Assembly: GCA_947489425.1 (NCBI GenBank) | Contig: CANLDL010000003.1 | Location: forward strand, 248,001 to 312,000 | Length of the DNA: 64,000 nucleotides | Source: an uncultured Pseudomonadales bacterium | GTDB taxonomy: Bacteria > Pseudomonadota > Gammaproteobacteria > Pseudomonadales > Cellvibrionaceae | Reading direction: 5' to 3' | Shown here: positions 1-9,684 of the stretch, one piece after another | Numbering within the stretch: position 1 is the stretch's first letter | Layout: the number at the start of each line of letters is the position of its first letter | Notes under the pieces: generated by a model | What the model saw: the letters and a program-made list of their open reading frames with translations, nothing else | What the model was told of the DNA's origin: nothing | Database searches by the model: none | Position numbers and translations under genes: made by a program

Positions 1-180
1 ATTATTAATTGTTTACGCATTATTTTATTCATTATTTTTTATTCCCTATTGAACAACAATTGTATATCCAGCGTTTACAAATAGCTAATTACTACTTCAC
101 AAAATATATTTACCCTATTATCTATATAATAAAATCGATAATCATATTATTAGTGAGGTTAGAAATACTTATTACCTGAA
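1..180. other. AT-rich intergenic stretch at the left edge
   Basis: No open reading frame of note and no clear terminator were seen. The sequence is strongly AT-rich and lies downstream of the minus-strand protease gene that ends at 181. It may hold that gene's transcription end, but no stable GC stem followed by a T-run is visible. Confidence 0.4.
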
Positions 181-1455
181 TTATTTTCTACTTAACAATA
201 ACTGCACATTATCCTGATCTATTTGAAACCTAAATTGCCCTAAAACATTCATCCCTAACAATCCGTCAACATTAGAAGATAATGAAAAATCTAGCACTGC
301 AACAGGTGTGTTTTTTAAAATATAAGGACCAATCTTGATCTCTGAAAATGCATAGACAGTACCTTTAGTAACTCCATTGGCCGTTTGAAAAAGCCGACTG
401 CCAATTTCTCTGACATCAACACCAGAGCTTAACGCTGTAAAGGAATCTCTAGATAAAGTAGTTAGTGATGCACCGGTATCGATTAGCAAGGTAACATTAT
501 CTCTGCGACCGATACCCAACCCCACTAAATACTGATTACCACTTTGCGCCAAAGCAACTCTACTAGCATTTCTCCATGGGTTATTATTAATAGGAACGCT
601 ATCTTGTTCGAGTAACTCCTGTAGCAATTGGCGCGCCTTGCTACCCACAACACTGTCGTTTTTTATAGGCTCCAACTGATCAATAGCTGCCTCTTTGTCA
701 CCTAAATTACGATACACCACCGCATGGCGATATTCGTATTGTGCAGTTAACAAGCCAGAGGAATCTATATGTGCATATAAATTACTGAGAGAAAGCCAAT
801 CTTCATTTTGTGCAAAGAAGGCATCGCTATTTTGAACAAACTGGTTAAAACTGCGGCTAATTTTTTGTAAGTCGTTATCGTCGTATGCATAACTTTTGGT
901 TAGCTGATAAACATTGACGGCCTCAATATAAAACCCGTTTATTTGATTAAAATTAGCGAGTAATAGTAGAACATCCACATCGTTATAATAGGCTGATAAA
1001 AAGCTATCACTTGCTTGAGAAAAGTCACTAGCCTCATTATTAGTGATCAAGTATTCGAGGTGACTTAAAAATAGATCTTTTAACTCAACAAGCACCTTGG
1101 GTTTATTTACGTTTTCATACTCTTGGTATAGTAGTATTGCCTCATCATAATTGGCACTGCTTAACAAAGCACTAAATTTTTGTGCCGCTGTTTTTGGCTT
1201 TTTACCTACCAATGTCTCTACAGTATTCTCAGCCGATGCTTGAGCGATATATGAAGGCGAAGTGGTATCAGAGGGCTCAACCGGAAAGTCATTGTTGATA
1301 TTTTGTACTGGATCACTATATCTACTAGTACTAACAAGCTCTTCTGTTTCGTGGGTTTCAAGGTATGAAAGATGCGAACTCCATAAATCGCTGGCAAACC
1401 AACCCATCACAAAACTCATTGCAGCAACGCTAATAAACAGTAAAACGATTTTCAT
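181..1455 (-). CDS. Membrane-anchored retropepsin-like aspartic protease
   Basis: The 424-aa protein has one N-terminal transmembrane segment (about residues 4-24). A helical middle (about 85-290) looks TPR-like. The C-terminal domain carries the aspartyl protease signature IDTGAS near residue 325 and the downstream G-LLGMNVLG motif near residue 398. These are the marks of the single-domain, clan AA retropepsin-like proteases of bacteria, which work as homodimers. By inference the protease domain is periplasmic, tethered to the inner membrane. The gene diverges from the carbonic anhydrase gene with about 160 bp between them. The substrate is unknown. Family assignment is firm from the DTGA and GLLG motifs; the TPR call is by eye. 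Confidence 0.8.
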   Translation of the reverse strand: MKIVLLFISVAAMSFVMGWFASDLWSSHLSYLETHETEELVSTSRYSDPVQNINNDFPVEPSDTTSPSYIAQASAENTVETLVGKKPKTAAQKFSALLSSANYDEAILLYQEYENVNKPKVLVELKDLFLSHLEYLITNNEASDFSQASDSFLSAYYNDVDVLLLLANFNQINGFYIEAVNVYQLTKSYAYDDNDLQKISRSFNQFVQNSDAFFAQNEDWLSLSNLYAHIDSSGLLTAQYEYRHAVVYRNLGDKEAAIDQLEPIKNDSVVGSKARQLLQELLEQDSVPINNNPWRNASRVALAQSGNQYLVGLGIGRRDNVTLLIDTGASLTTLSRDSFTALSSGVDVREIGSRLFQTANGVTKGTVYAFSEIKIGPYILKNTPVAVLDFSLSSNVDGLLGMNVLGQFRFQIDQDNVQLLLSRK

Positions 1456-1615
1456 AGGTTTCCCAATAAACGATGCCTAATCCAGTGGATGCTCTAGTAG
1501 ACACTATAACAATCCAGTTGTTAGCAACAAACTTCATATTATCAAGTAGTTGTAATTTTGTATTTAATAGGCAAAATGTACAGTTAACTAATAATTATAA
1601 GATACGGGCGCAGAC

Positions 1616-2260
1616 TTGACTAAACTACAGCATCTTTTTGACAATAATCTTACTTGGGCAAATCAGCGAAAAGAGGAAAATCCGGAGTTTTTTGCAGAAC
1701 TTTCCGAGCAACAAGCACCTGAATACCTATGGATTGGCTGTTCCGATAGCCGTGTGCCTGCCAATCAAATTGTTAACCTTCCACCTGGCGAAGTGTTTGT
1801 TCATCGAAACATTGCCAACGTCGTTGTACATACCGATTTAAATTGCCTCTCAGTCATTCAATACTCCGTCGATATACTCAAGGTAAAACACATTATTGTT
1901 TGTGGTCACTATGGCTGTGGCGGCATCAAAGCAGCGATGGAGCGGGATGACCACGGCCTGATCGACAATTGGCTACGCCACATAAAAGACGTAGGTCGCT
2001 TTAATGCCGACAAATTACAAGATTTAAGTCATAAAGACAGAATGGATAAACTATGCGAGCTTAACGTTATCGAACAGGTATCCAATGTGTGCAATTCGTC
2101 GATTGTACAAAAAGCGTGGAATAATGGTGCAGACCTTACTGTTCATGGCTGGATATACGGTATCAACAACGGCATTATTAAAGACTTAGAAACCAGCATC
2201 TCTTCTGTAGAGGAGCTAAAAAAACGCAATCATAACTCCCAGGCCTTACCCGAGAATTAA
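1616..2260 (+). CDS. can: Beta-class carbonic anhydrase
   Basis: The 214-aa protein interconverts CO2 and bicarbonate in the cytoplasm. The zinc ligands of the beta class are all present: Cys42 and Asp44 in GCSDSRVP, and His98 and Cys101 in CGHYGCGG, at the same positions as in the E. coli Can enzyme. Length is normal for the family. The start used here is TTG at 1616 and no strong Shine-Dalgarno sequence precedes it. No in-frame ATG lies near the conserved N-terminus, so TTG is the most reasonable choice. It is transcribed alone, away from the protease gene. A link to the cyanate operon at 24-28 kb, where bicarbonate is a cosubstrate of cyanase, is possible but distant. Confidence 0.95.
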   Translation: MTKLQHLFDNNLTWANQRKEENPEFFAELSEQQAPEYLWIGCSDSRVPANQIVNLPPGEVFVHRNIANVVVHTDLNCLSVIQYSVDILKVKHIIVCGHYGCGGIKAAMERDDHGLIDNWLRHIKDVGRFNADKLQDLSHKDRMDKLCELNVIEQVSNVCNSSIVQKAWNNGADLTVHGWIYGINNGIIKDLETSISSVEELKKRNHNSQALPEN

Positions 2261-2316
2261 AAGTAATCTGGCTGTATTAATTGATTACTTTTAATTTTAC
2301 CCCTTTCAAAAAAATG

Positions 2317-2356
2317 CTCGATACAACATTGATGTATTTATCGATGTAGTATTGAG
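2317..2356. repeat. Imperfect 17-bp inverted repeat upstream of the DJ-1 gene
   Basis: Arms 2317-2333 and 2340-2356 pair at 14 of 17 positions around a 6-nt centre. No T-run follows on either strand close enough to make a good terminator. It lies 71 bp before the ATG of the DJ-1/PfpI gene, so an operator or a transcript hairpin are both possible. Confidence 0.4.
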
Positions 2357-2427
2357 CTATTACCTCCTGCACGCTTATACATGCTCTAATCATTGCCTTT
2401 ATACAATCAGTGAATAGGAGCAGCGCG

Positions 2428-2988
2428 ATGAGTAAAGTGTTAATGATCACAGGTGATTTTGTTGAAGACTATGAAAATATGGTGCCATTCCAAGCGCTTA
2501 TAGCAATGGGGCACACCGTCGATGCCGTTTGCCCGGATAAACGCGCAGGCGAGAACATTGCGACATCCATCCATGATTTTGAAGGCGATCAAACCTACAC
2601 TGAAAAGCGTGGGCATAATTTTACATTAAACGCGAATTTTGCCGACGTGCAATCAAGCAACTACGATGCCTTATATTTACCTGGTGGCCGTGCACCAGAA
2701 TATCTCCGATTAAACACCCAAGTTATCCAAATTATTCGTGATTTTTTTGATGCAAAAAAACCTGTCGCCTCTATTTGTCACGGCCCGCAGCTATTAACTG
2801 CTGCAGATGTAGTTAACGGAAGAAAGGTATCAGCCTACCCTGCCTGTGAACCAGAGGTACAACAAGCCGGCGCTAACTATGTTAACCTTGAAATGAATGA
2901 CGCAATAACAGATGGTTTTTTGGTGACAGCCCCTGCATGGCCTGCTCACCCAGAATTTTTAAGACAATTTAATCTACTATTGGTATAA
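2428..2988 (+). CDS. DJ-1/PfpI family protein
   Basis: The 186-aa protein spans the whole DJ-1/PfpI fold. The nucleophile elbow is ASICHGPQ, with Cys117 followed by His118, and the conserved acidic residue Glu16 sits in the motif DYENMVP. Family members include glyoxalases, deglycase-like enzymes and stress proteins, so the exact reaction cannot be told. I chose ATG at 2428 because TAGGAG lies 7 nt upstream; an in-frame GTG at 2410 has no such site. The RHH protein starts 4 nt after the stop, so the two genes are probably one transcription unit. Confidence 0.88.
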   Translation: MSKVLMITGDFVEDYENMVPFQALIAMGHTVDAVCPDKRAGENIATSIHDFEGDQTYTEKRGHNFTLNANFADVQSSNYDALYLPGGRAPEYLRLNTQVIQIIRDFFDAKKPVASICHGPQLLTAADVVNGRKVSAYPACEPEVQQAGANYVNLEMNDAITDGFLVTAPAWPAHPEFLRQFNLLLV

Positions 2989-2992
2989 CAAT

Positions 2993-3394
2993 ATGTGCGG
3001 TCTATTTATTGAAGCGGACGACAGCTTATGGAAATCATCTACTCGCTCCATGCGGGTAGATGGCGTTGTAACCTCAATAAGACTAGAGAAGTTTTTCTGG
3101 CTACTACTCGAAGAGATCTCTTTCAGAGATAATTTATCGGTCGCTCAACTAACAACAAAACTTTATCTTGAGGCGATAGATGCAGAACATGACATCGCTA
3201 ACTTTACCTCTTTTTTAAGGGTGTGCTGCTCAAGATATCTATCATTAATAGCCGACGAGCAATTAGCGCGAGATGAGCTAACACCACTAGCCGAAATGCA
3301 AGCCACTCCCATACTCGAAGCAGAGGCAAAAAAATTGGCTAAAAGGCAACAGTTTATTAGCTTACAACGGGCTAGCGACACTACCATTAACTAA
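2993..3394 (+). CDS. Ribbon-helix-helix domain protein
   Basis: The 133-aa protein contains segments typical of the RHH_4 family (PF13467): a strand region RSMRVDGVVTSIRLEKFFW at about residues 18-36, then a two-helix region ending in FLRVCCSRYL. Such proteins are small and probably DNA-binding, and they are often orphan regulators in proteobacteria. The gene begins 4 nt after the DJ-1 gene, which implies co-transcription. The C-terminal 30 residues are Lys/Gln/Ala-rich and not conserved in appearance. Target and role are unknown. Confidence 0.7.
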   Translation: MCGLFIEADDSLWKSSTRSMRVDGVVTSIRLEKFFWLLLEEISFRDNLSVAQLTTKLYLEAIDAEHDIANFTSFLRVCCSRYLSLIADEQLARDELTPLAEMQATPILEAEAKKLAKRQQFISLQRASDTTIN

Positions 3395-3395
3395 C

Positions 3396-3433
3396 AAAAA
3401 ACCGGCAGTATTTTATTGATAAAACGCTGCCGG
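3396..3433. terminator. Bidirectional rho-independent terminator
   Basis: The arms CCGGCAG (3402-3408) and CTGCCGG (3427-3433) pair perfectly, and the inner ATTTTAT/ATAAAAC segments extend the stem. Read on the minus strand the stem is followed by six T (complement of 3396-3401). It therefore best terminates the propeller gene ending at 3506. It can also serve the RHH gene ending at 3394. Confidence 0.8.
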
Positions 3434-3505
3434 ATTTAACTGTATTACTGCTTAGCTATATCCCTATTCAACTTACAGCCAATCACCAATCAATTGCCTA
3501 ACCAA

Positions 3506-4585
3506 CTACCTGCCCACAGTTGTTTTATCCAAAGCTTGAAAATCAACAATATAATATTTTCCCGAGCTTGCATCTTCGCCTTTATTTAACACCGGGGATT
3601 TATGTAATTCATTCACCGTGGCAAAAATACGATTACCCGCGCCCGTTGCAAAGCCATCAACCCAACTTAGCTTTTTACTGTCTTTAAACAAAATTTGATA
3701 TTTTCGGTTTACATCAATATAACCAATTGCATCATTAGTAATATCGCTGATATAAATATTATTACCGTCATCAATTGTAATACCATCGCTGATTGGTTTA
3801 TCAGCATAAACTTCTACACGCTGCGCAAGCTGATCATCCGTTAAATAATGATCAAGCAAATCAGTAGTTTTTAGCCGATACAGTTTTGTGCCCGTCATTG
3901 GCGCAAAATAAAGCCACTCATTTTTACTATCTAGCGTTATTGGGTTAACGCCGATTCTTGCACCTTCACCACCTAAGGTAACAACTTTTTTATCAATAAC
4001 CATATTGATATTTTCTGGACGGGTAAATTGGCTGCCACTTAGTACTCGGCGAACTTCGCCTGTTTTTAAATCCACAACGAGTAATGCTGCAGTATCAGGC
4101 TGCGCAGTATCTGTAATGTAAACCGCTTCGTTTTTTCTATCGACTGCAAGATCATTAAGAAAAGAATTTTCAGGAACAGCCGGTAGTGCCAAGTAAATAA
4201 TTTTATACAGTGATTTATTTTTGATATCCCAACCAATTAACCGCCCAGATTTTTCTTTACCCGCTGCAGTTTCGAGTATCCATAAAATATTCTTCTCATC
4301 GACAATCACCCCCAATACAGGGTTAAGAGACTGACTGAATCTCTCGCTTGGATAAGCCACTGCTTCGCCATTCTCAAGTACTTCTACAATTCTATTTTTG
4401 GCGCCATAGAAAAAGTGATTACTCATAAATACCCGGCCACTCTGGGAGACGGCGATATTACCTGGAGGATTAGTCACATCAAACTCATGGGTTATTTTAA
4501 AATTCGATGCAGACACTGACCATGAAATAAGCACACCTACTATAAGTGCATTATAAATAGCGACTGTTTTTAATAATTTATACAT
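3506..4585 (-). CDS. Secreted major royal jelly protein / SMP-30-like beta-propeller
   Basis: From ATG at 4585 the product is 359 aa with a signal peptide ending near VSAS (about residue 27). The body carries the pattern of bacterial royal-jelly (MRJP/yellow, PF03022) proteins: NDLAVDR with ITDTAQPD, then GVNPITLDSKNEWLYFAPMTGTKLYRL, then SDGITIDDGNNIYISDI. Each marks a propeller blade. Relatives bind small hydrophobic or aromatic ligands or act like gluconolactonases; the ligand here is unknown. An AGGTG five nt upstream supports 4585 over longer in-frame starts at 4618 or 4654. The gene is monocistronic. Confidence 0.78.
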   Translation of the reverse strand: MYKLLKTVAIYNALIVGVLISWSVSASNFKITHEFDVTNPPGNIAVSQSGRVFMSNHFFYGAKNRIVEVLENGEAVAYPSERFSQSLNPVLGVIVDEKNILWILETAAGKEKSGRLIGWDIKNKSLYKIIYLALPAVPENSFLNDLAVDRKNEAVYITDTAQPDTAALLVVDLKTGEVRRVLSGSQFTRPENINMVIDKKVVTLGGEGARIGVNPITLDSKNEWLYFAPMTGTKLYRLKTTDLLDHYLTDDQLAQRVEVYADKPISDGITIDDGNNIYISDITNDAIGYIDVNRKYQILFKDSKKLSWVDGFATGAGNRIFATVNELHKSPVLNKGEDASSGKYYIVDFQALDKTTVGR

Positions 4586-4902
4586 TACGACACCTGTTGA
4601 TATATCTTTTATATTCATAATTAGCTTGAGATTAAAGCACAGAGCAACACTCAAAAGGTAACATCCTTATACTACATTCAGCCTCTCATACGTTATATCG
4701 GGCTATAACTACTACGCGGTACTAATAAATAATGACCATTGACTTAAACCTGCAACCAACCACTTTTACTCCCACTATGCATATTGATAGATAGCTACTT
4801 TTATACGCATAAAAGCTGGCCAAAAAAAAACCTTTAGCGTTAACTAAAGGCTTTTTTTAAATACGCTATATTTTTAACATTAACATATAGCGCAATTAAC
4901 AA
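4586..4902. other. Gap between the propeller gene and hisA
   Basis: No gene is visible in these 317 bases. The stretch holds the his operon terminator near hisA and presumably the promoter of the propeller gene close to 4585. In particular hisF, which usually follows hisA, is absent. Confidence 0.5.
4822..4858. terminator. Rho-independent terminator after hisBHA
   Basis: CCTTTAG (4831-4837) pairs with CTAAAGG (4844-4850) around a 6-nt loop. The stem is flanked by nine A on one side and seven T on the other, so it can act in both directions. It lies 45-80 nt past the hisA stop and closes the his operon. Confidence 0.85.
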
Positions 4903-5631
4903 TTATTTATCACAAAGTTCCTGCGCTTCTTTGACGCTAAGCGTGCCTTCATAAATAGCTCGCCCGGTAATCGCACCAACAATACCGGTATGAGCTTGCG
5001 CTTTAAGTGCCGAAATGTCGTTGATATCAGTAATACCACCAGAGGCAATAACAGGAATAGAGGACGCCTGCGCCATAGCAACTGTGGCATCAACATTCAC
5101 ACCTTGCATCATGCCATCACGAGCGATATCAGTGTATACAATGGCCGAGACACCATCGCTCTCAAAACGCTTAGCTAAATCAGTCGCTTGTATTTCAGAT
5201 ACCTCAGCCCAACCATCAGTAGCCACCAAACCATTTTTAGCATCGAGGCCCACAATAATATGGCCAGGAAACTGCTGGCACATCTCGGTAATAAACTCAG
5301 GCTCTTTAACAGCTTTAGTGCCTATAATTACATAATCAACACCCGCTTGTAGATAGTGTTCAATAATCTCACCGCTACGTATGCCGCCGCCAATTTGAAT
5401 AGGTAACTTTGGATAGGCCTTAGCAATTTCGGTAACCACATCACCATTAACAGGCTCGCCTGCAAAGGCACCATTTAAGTCAACTAAATGTAGGCGCCTA
5501 CAACCTTGATCAACCCACTGCTTAGCAAAGTCCACGGGGTTATCGCCAAATACCGTTGAGTCGTCCATTAGGCCTTGGCGCAGCCTTACACACTGGCCAT
5601 CTTTTAAATCTATTGCAGGAATAATTAACAT
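4903..5631 (-). CDS. hisA: ProFAR isomerase HisA
   Basis: The 242-aa (beta/alpha)8 barrel starts [20 protein letters not shown], the classic HisA N-terminus with catalytic Asp8. The second catalytic Asp lies in [14 protein letters not shown]. Phosphate-binding loops [16 protein letters not shown] and ASGGI are intact. It isomerises ProFAR to PRFAR in histidine synthesis. It is the last gene of hisB-hisH-hisA, 55 nt after hisH, and is followed by a terminator. The usual next gene, hisF, is not found in the window. Confidence 0.97.
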   Translation of the reverse strand: MLIIPAIDLKDGQCVRLRQGLMDDSTVFGDNPVDFAKQWVDQGCRRLHLVDLNGAFAGEPVNGDVVTEIAKAYPKLPIQIGGGIRSGEIIEHYLQAGVDYVIIGTKAVKEPEFITEMCQQFPGHIIVGLDAKNGLVATDGWAEVSEIQATDLAKRFESDGVSAIVYTDIARDGMMQGVNVDATVAMAQASSIPVIASGGITDINDISALKAQAHTGIVGAITGRAIYEGTLSVKEAQELCDK

Positions 5632-5686
5632 TGTGATGCTTACTCTTTAAAACATTAACTTGAATGAAGGGAGATGGATTTTACTA

Positions 5687-6340
5687 TTAAAGATCGCCGT
5701 TCCACTGCACAAAATTCTTTAGCAACTTAAGCCCATTTGTGTGGCTTTTTTCAGGGTGGAATTGTGTGGCAAATAAATTGTTGTGACTCATGGCAGCAGC
5801 AAAATCAACACCGTAATGACTTAAACCAGATACCTGCGATGATTTAGCCGGATCCACATAATAGCTATGCACAAAGTAAAAACGGCTGTTGTTTTCTATA
5901 CCGTGCCATATTGGATGGTCCAGTGTCTGCTCGACATTATTCCAACCCATATGCGGGACTTTTAATTGCTCGCCCTGCCCGTCTTTTAAATCCTCACCAA
6001 AAAAACGCACATCGCCGGGTAATAAGCCTATACCTTTAACACCGCTATTCTCTTCACTACGCTCCAACAGCGCTTGCATACCTACACAAATACCCAATAC
6101 AGGCTTGCCTTGAGAAACGATTTCAGGCACTAGAGTATCAAAACCTAGACGTCGAATCTCTGCCATACAGTCACGTATTGCACCGACACCTGGGAAGACG
6201 ACTTTATCGGCGTTGAGTATAAGCTCTCGATCTGCAGATATTTGCACATGAGAATCTGGCGACACATGGCTAAGGGCACTGGATACAGAGTGTAGATTAC
6301 CCATACCATAATCAATAATAACGACGGAACTTGCGCCCAT
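5687..6340 (-). CDS. hisH: Imidazole glycerol phosphate synthase, glutaminase subunit HisH
   Basis: From ATG at 6340 the product is 217 aa, the family norm. It begins with [14 protein letters not shown]. The class I glutaminase triad is visible: Cys in LGICVGMQ, and His and Glu in QFHPEKSH near the C-terminus. HisH supplies ammonia to HisF. The open frame continues upstream to 6421, overlapping hisB, but those 27 residues are not HisH-like. The true start therefore lies 49 nt after hisB. Only a weak GAGAAA precedes the ATG. Confidence 0.96.
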   Translation of the reverse strand: MGASSVVIIDYGMGNLHSVSSALSHVSPDSHVQISADRELILNADKVVFPGVGAIRDCMAEIRRLGFDTLVPEIVSQGKPVLGICVGMQALLERSEENSGVKGIGLLPGDVRFFGEDLKDGQGEQLKVPHMGWNNVEQTLDHPIWHGIENNSRFYFVHSYYVDPAKSSQVSGLSHYGVDFAAAMSHNNLFATQFHPEKSHTNGLKLLKNFVQWNGDL

Positions 6341-6389
6341 GAATTTTCTCAATTTTACCAATGAATTAACAAAATAAGGCTGCCAGTGA

Positions 6390-7010
6390 TTATAGGCAAC
6401 CTTTTGTTGATGGCATAACACCTGCCATGCGTGGATCTAGCTCTAAAGCCATACGTAAAGCGCGGCCAAAGGCTTTATATACTGTCTCAGCTTGGTGGTG
6501 AGAATTCTCACCCTTTAGGCAATCGATATGTAATGTGACTTGTGCGTGATTGACGAAACCTTGGAAGAACTCCCAAAATAGCTCGGTATCAAAGGTACCT
6601 ATACGCTTTTGAGTAAAAGGGACCTTCATTAAAAGTGCTGGGCGGCCCGAGAAGTCGATAACCACTCGCGATAAAGCCTCATCTAGCGGTACATAAGCAT
6701 GACCATAACGACGAATACCTTTTTTATCACCGACAGCTTTAGCTACTGCCTGTCCTAGAGTAATACCCATATCTTCCACACTGTGGTGGTCATCAATATG
6801 AGTATCTCCATCGCAGGTAATATCAAGATCTATAAGGCCATGACGTGCGATTTGGTCCATCATATGTTCTAAAAATGGCACGCCAGTATCAAACTTAGAT
6901 TGGCCAGTACCATCCAGGTTTAACTTAACCTGAATCTTGGTTTCTAAGGTATCTCTGCGGACATCAGCAATACGATCACCTGCAGCTGCTTGAGGTGTCT
7001 CTTGAGACAT
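6390..7010 (-). CDS. hisB: Imidazoleglycerol-phosphate dehydratase (monofunctional HisB)
   Basis: The 206-aa enzyme covers only the dehydratase. The N-terminal histidinol-phosphatase found in the bifunctional E. coli HisB is missing. Metal-binding His motifs are clear: [25 protein letters not shown] and [19 protein letters not shown] stands just before the ATG. It is the first visible gene of hisB-hisH-hisA, so the promoter should lie in the 284-bp gap towards asmA. Confidence 0.96.
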   Translation of the reverse strand: MSQETPQAAAGDRIADVRRDTLETKIQVKLNLDGTGQSKFDTGVPFLEHMMDQIARHGLIDLDITCDGDTHIDDHHSVEDMGITLGQAVAKAVGDKKGIRRYGHAYVPLDEALSRVVIDFSGRPALLMKVPFTQKRIGTFDTELFWEFFQGFVNHAQVTLHIDCLKGENSHHQAETVYKAFGRALRMALELDPRMAGVMPSTKGCL

Positions 7011-7294
7011 AATTTTCTCCGATAATAAGCTAATAGTTGATAATGCAATTTATGAGTAGCAAGTTGGTAGTCATATAGTTTCTTGCTATGCTTACCCAAT
7101 TAGGCCGCCGTTATAACAATTGTCGACACTGCACCATCAAATTTTGGCGGCAATTATACGTGTTCATTGATTTTCGTGCTAGGTATTAAAAATAGCACCA
7201 AGTAAGGACAAACATAACGAACTCATGGGTTATTAGCATGTCTATAAAACATCCTAACTGCAAACACCTTAAATCCTAAAGAGTTTCACCCTTT
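7011..7294. other. Divergent promoter region hisB / asmA-like gene
   Basis: This 284-bp AT-rich gap separates two divergent starts and must carry both promoters. I saw no convincing attenuator leader with a run of His codons upstream of hisB, and no strong inverted repeat. Confidence 0.4.
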
Positions 7295-9658
7295 ATGAGC
7301 AAAACAATTAAAACTATCAGCATAGTAGCTTCCCTCTTAATTGCACTTGTTATTGCTGGTATTTTGCTACTGCCAAAACTGATCAATGCCGATACCTTTA
7401 AACAGCAAATTACGCAGCAGGTTGAGCAAAAGACAGGGCAAAAATTAGCCATAAACGGTGATATTAAACTCTCTATATTTCCGTGGTTGAGCTTAAAAAC
7501 TGGTGCAATTGAGCTTTCGCAGCCAGCGGGCATCACAGCAAAAGGCAATACCAACAAACCACTACTACAGGTGAGTAGTGCGCAACTAGGGGTTAAATTG
7601 CTACCCCTGCTACAAAGTAAGTTCGAGCTTGGCAAAATAGTCTTAAACAAACCCAAACTACACTTTGTGACGACAAAAGATGGCTCTACTAGCCTAACTG
7701 GGCTACAAAATGCATCAGACAGCTCATCGAGTACAATCTCAGATACCGCACAAAATACCTCCCCTAGCCAGCCCTCATCTAGCGCAGGCTCTACCCTTGG
7801 AGCTATTGCTATTAGCGGCATATCCATCATAGATGGTGACTTTGTCTTTGAAGATCAGTCAAACAATACACTGTACCAACTCAGCCAGCTCGAAATAGAA
7901 GCAGGTAATATCTCGTCGCTTAAGCAAACACCCGTTAAAATGTCTGGTTTGGTCGTAGCCAACGCCGACACGAGCAATGACGAGACTGAGTCGTTTAATG
8001 TAGCATTAGAATCTCAAATATCTTATAGCGACGATTTATCTTCCATTAATTTAGAACAGCTTAAAGCAAGTATTGTTGGCGACAGTCAATCTCCATTGGC
8101 CGATATACAAAAAATAAGCACTAGCGTAGCCGAACTAAGCTTTAACCAAGAAACACAAGTACTGGACATTCAGAACTTAAGCTTAGATATCGATAATGGC
8201 AAACTAGCCCCTAGCTTATCGATACCCTCTATCACTGTTACATTAAGCGAACATAAAACATCAGCGATTGATTTTCGCTTAGAAGAAAAAAACCTTGAGT
8301 TAAAAACCCGCGGCTCTATCAAATTGCAGGATTGGGACGAAGGATTAATCTTTAAAGGGCGCATTGTTAGCGAAGAGTTTTCGCCCAAGAAGCTTCTCAA
8401 ATTTTTAGAAGTAGATTACACCCCCACCGACGAGACGGTTTTGCGTAACAGTAAATTCAGCACCGACTTTACAGGTAGCGCCCATGGCTTATCTTTGCGT
8501 AATATCGACTTTATCATTGATGAAAGTTTATTAATTGGCGATGTATCTTTGATGAATTTTGAAGATCCACATTACATGTTCGACCTAGATCTAAACGAAA
8601 TAAATGTAGACCGATACGCACCAATTGATACAAATACTACAGCGGCAGCTAGCTCTAACCCTGCCCCTGCAAGTCCAAATCAAAATAACACCGCGCAAAA
8701 AAGCGATCAAAGTGATACTGGCCTAGCCATTGTTGCACCACTGCCGCTGTTCAAAAAGATCAAAGCCAATGGCATGTTTAGAACAACCAGCTTACAAGCT
8801 AACGGCGCAAAGCTTTCTCAAATTGTTGTTGATGTAAAATCAAAAGATAAAAAAGTTATCATTAAACCTAAAGCAAAATTATATGATGGCCAAATGGATG
8901 GCGTAATCACCTTTGTTGATAAAGGTGACTCATCCACATTACACATCACACAAACATTACAAGGGGTTAATTTTGGCCCACTACTACAAGATACAGACGT
9001 TACCGATCAAATTAACGGTAAAGGTACAGCAAAAACTGACATCACCTTTGTAGAAAAAAATGGCAAACAAACCAATAATGGGACAATTGCTGTATCGGTA
9101 CTGGATGGTGCCTTAAAAGATATTGACATCAAGAAAATTTTAGACGAAGCCCAAGATAACTTTGACTCACTACGCGGAAAGGAAGTTAAAACTAAACCCG
9201 CTAAAAACCCAGAGACACGTTTTGCACAAATGAATGCAACGCTAAATTTAAACAACAATGTTATTACTAATAATGACCTTAACATTAAAGCACCTGCGTT
9301 TAGAATTGGCGGCAAGGGGGCTATTAATCTCACACCTAAAACATTGGACTATGCAACCTCGGTTGTTGTAGTCAACACCAACGATGGCCAAGGTGGCAAA
9401 GCACGCGAAGACTTAAGGGGCTTGAGTATTCCCGTACGCTTTTATGGAGACCTTACAGATCCCGAATATACAATAGACTTTGCAGCACTATTAAAAGAAA
9501 ACAGCAGACGTGAATTAGATAGAAAAAAAGAAGAGCTTCGCCAAAAAGCTGCGGAAAAATTAGGCCTAACAAACAAAGAAGACCCCGAGGCTCCAAAGGA
9601 CTTAGAGACAGAGCTTAAAGAACAAGTTATTGAAAAATTATTTGAAAAGCTCTTTTAA
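7295..9658 (+). CDS. AsmA family inner-membrane protein
   Basis: The 787-aa protein has one N-terminal membrane anchor (about residues 8-27). It continues with the AsmA opening (F-QQI-QQVEQKTGQKLAINGDI near 40-60, then SIFPWLSLKTG) and ends with the AsmA C-terminal block of repeated beta segments around 490-750. A Ser/Thr/Pro-rich linker sits near 145-170 and an Ala/Asn/Pro-rich one near 450-475. AsmA proteins are long periplasmic bridge-like proteins thought to take part in phospholipid or outer-membrane assembly. The last 40 residues are highly charged and helical. It is transcribed alone. Confidence 0.88.
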   Translation: MSKTIKTISIVASLLIALVIAGILLLPKLINADTFKQQITQQVEQKTGQKLAINGDIKLSIFPWLSLKTGAIELSQPAGITAKGNTNKPLLQVSSAQLGVKLLPLLQSKFELGKIVLNKPKLHFVTTKDGSTSLTGLQNASDSSSSTISDTAQNTSPSQPSSSAGSTLGAIAISGISIIDGDFVFEDQSNNTLYQLSQLEIEAGNISSLKQTPVKMSGLVVANADTSNDETESFNVALESQISYSDDLSSINLEQLKASIVGDSQSPLADIQKISTSVAELSFNQETQVLDIQNLSLDIDNGKLAPSLSIPSITVTLSEHKTSAIDFRLEEKNLELKTRGSIKLQDWDEGLIFKGRIVSEEFSPKKLLKFLEVDYTPTDETVLRNSKFSTDFTGSAHGLSLRNIDFIIDESLLIGDVSLMNFEDPHYMFDLDLNEINVDRYAPIDTNTTAAASSNPAPASPNQNNTAQKSDQSDTGLAIVAPLPLFKKIKANGMFRTTSLQANGAKLSQIVVDVKSKDKKVIIKPKAKLYDGQMDGVITFVDKGDSSTLHITQTLQGVNFGPLLQDTDVTDQINGKGTAKTDITFVEKNGKQTNNGTIAVSVLDGALKDIDIKKILDEAQDNFDSLRGKEVKTKPAKNPETRFAQMNATLNLNNNVITNNDLNIKAPAFRIGGKGAINLTPKTLDYATSVVVVNTNDGQGGKAREDLRGLSIPVRFYGDLTDPEYTIDFAALLKENSRRELDRKKEELRQKAAEKLGLTNKEDPEAPKDLETELKEQVIEKLFEKLF

Positions 9659-9676
9659 AAAATATTAAAAGGGCTT
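9647..9676. terminator. Possible terminator between the convergent asmA-like gene and purK
   Basis: The arms 9647-9658 and 9665-9676 pair with one mismatch and span the end of the asmA-like gene. The stem is AT-rich and only a short T-run follows on the minus strand. It could end the purEK message, but it is a weak candidate. Confidence 0.35.
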
Positions 9677-9684
9677 AAAACCAC

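Noticed and set aside
6341..6421. N-terminal extension of HisH overlapping hisB
   Set aside because: The extra residues are not HisH-like; the family start [11 protein letters not shown] fits the ATG at 6340.
7276..7830. Long minus-strand open frame (184 codons) inside the asmA-like gene
   Set aside because: It is antisense to a clear AsmA protein, and its Cys/Leu-rich product looks like a shadow translation. No ribosome site or family pattern.
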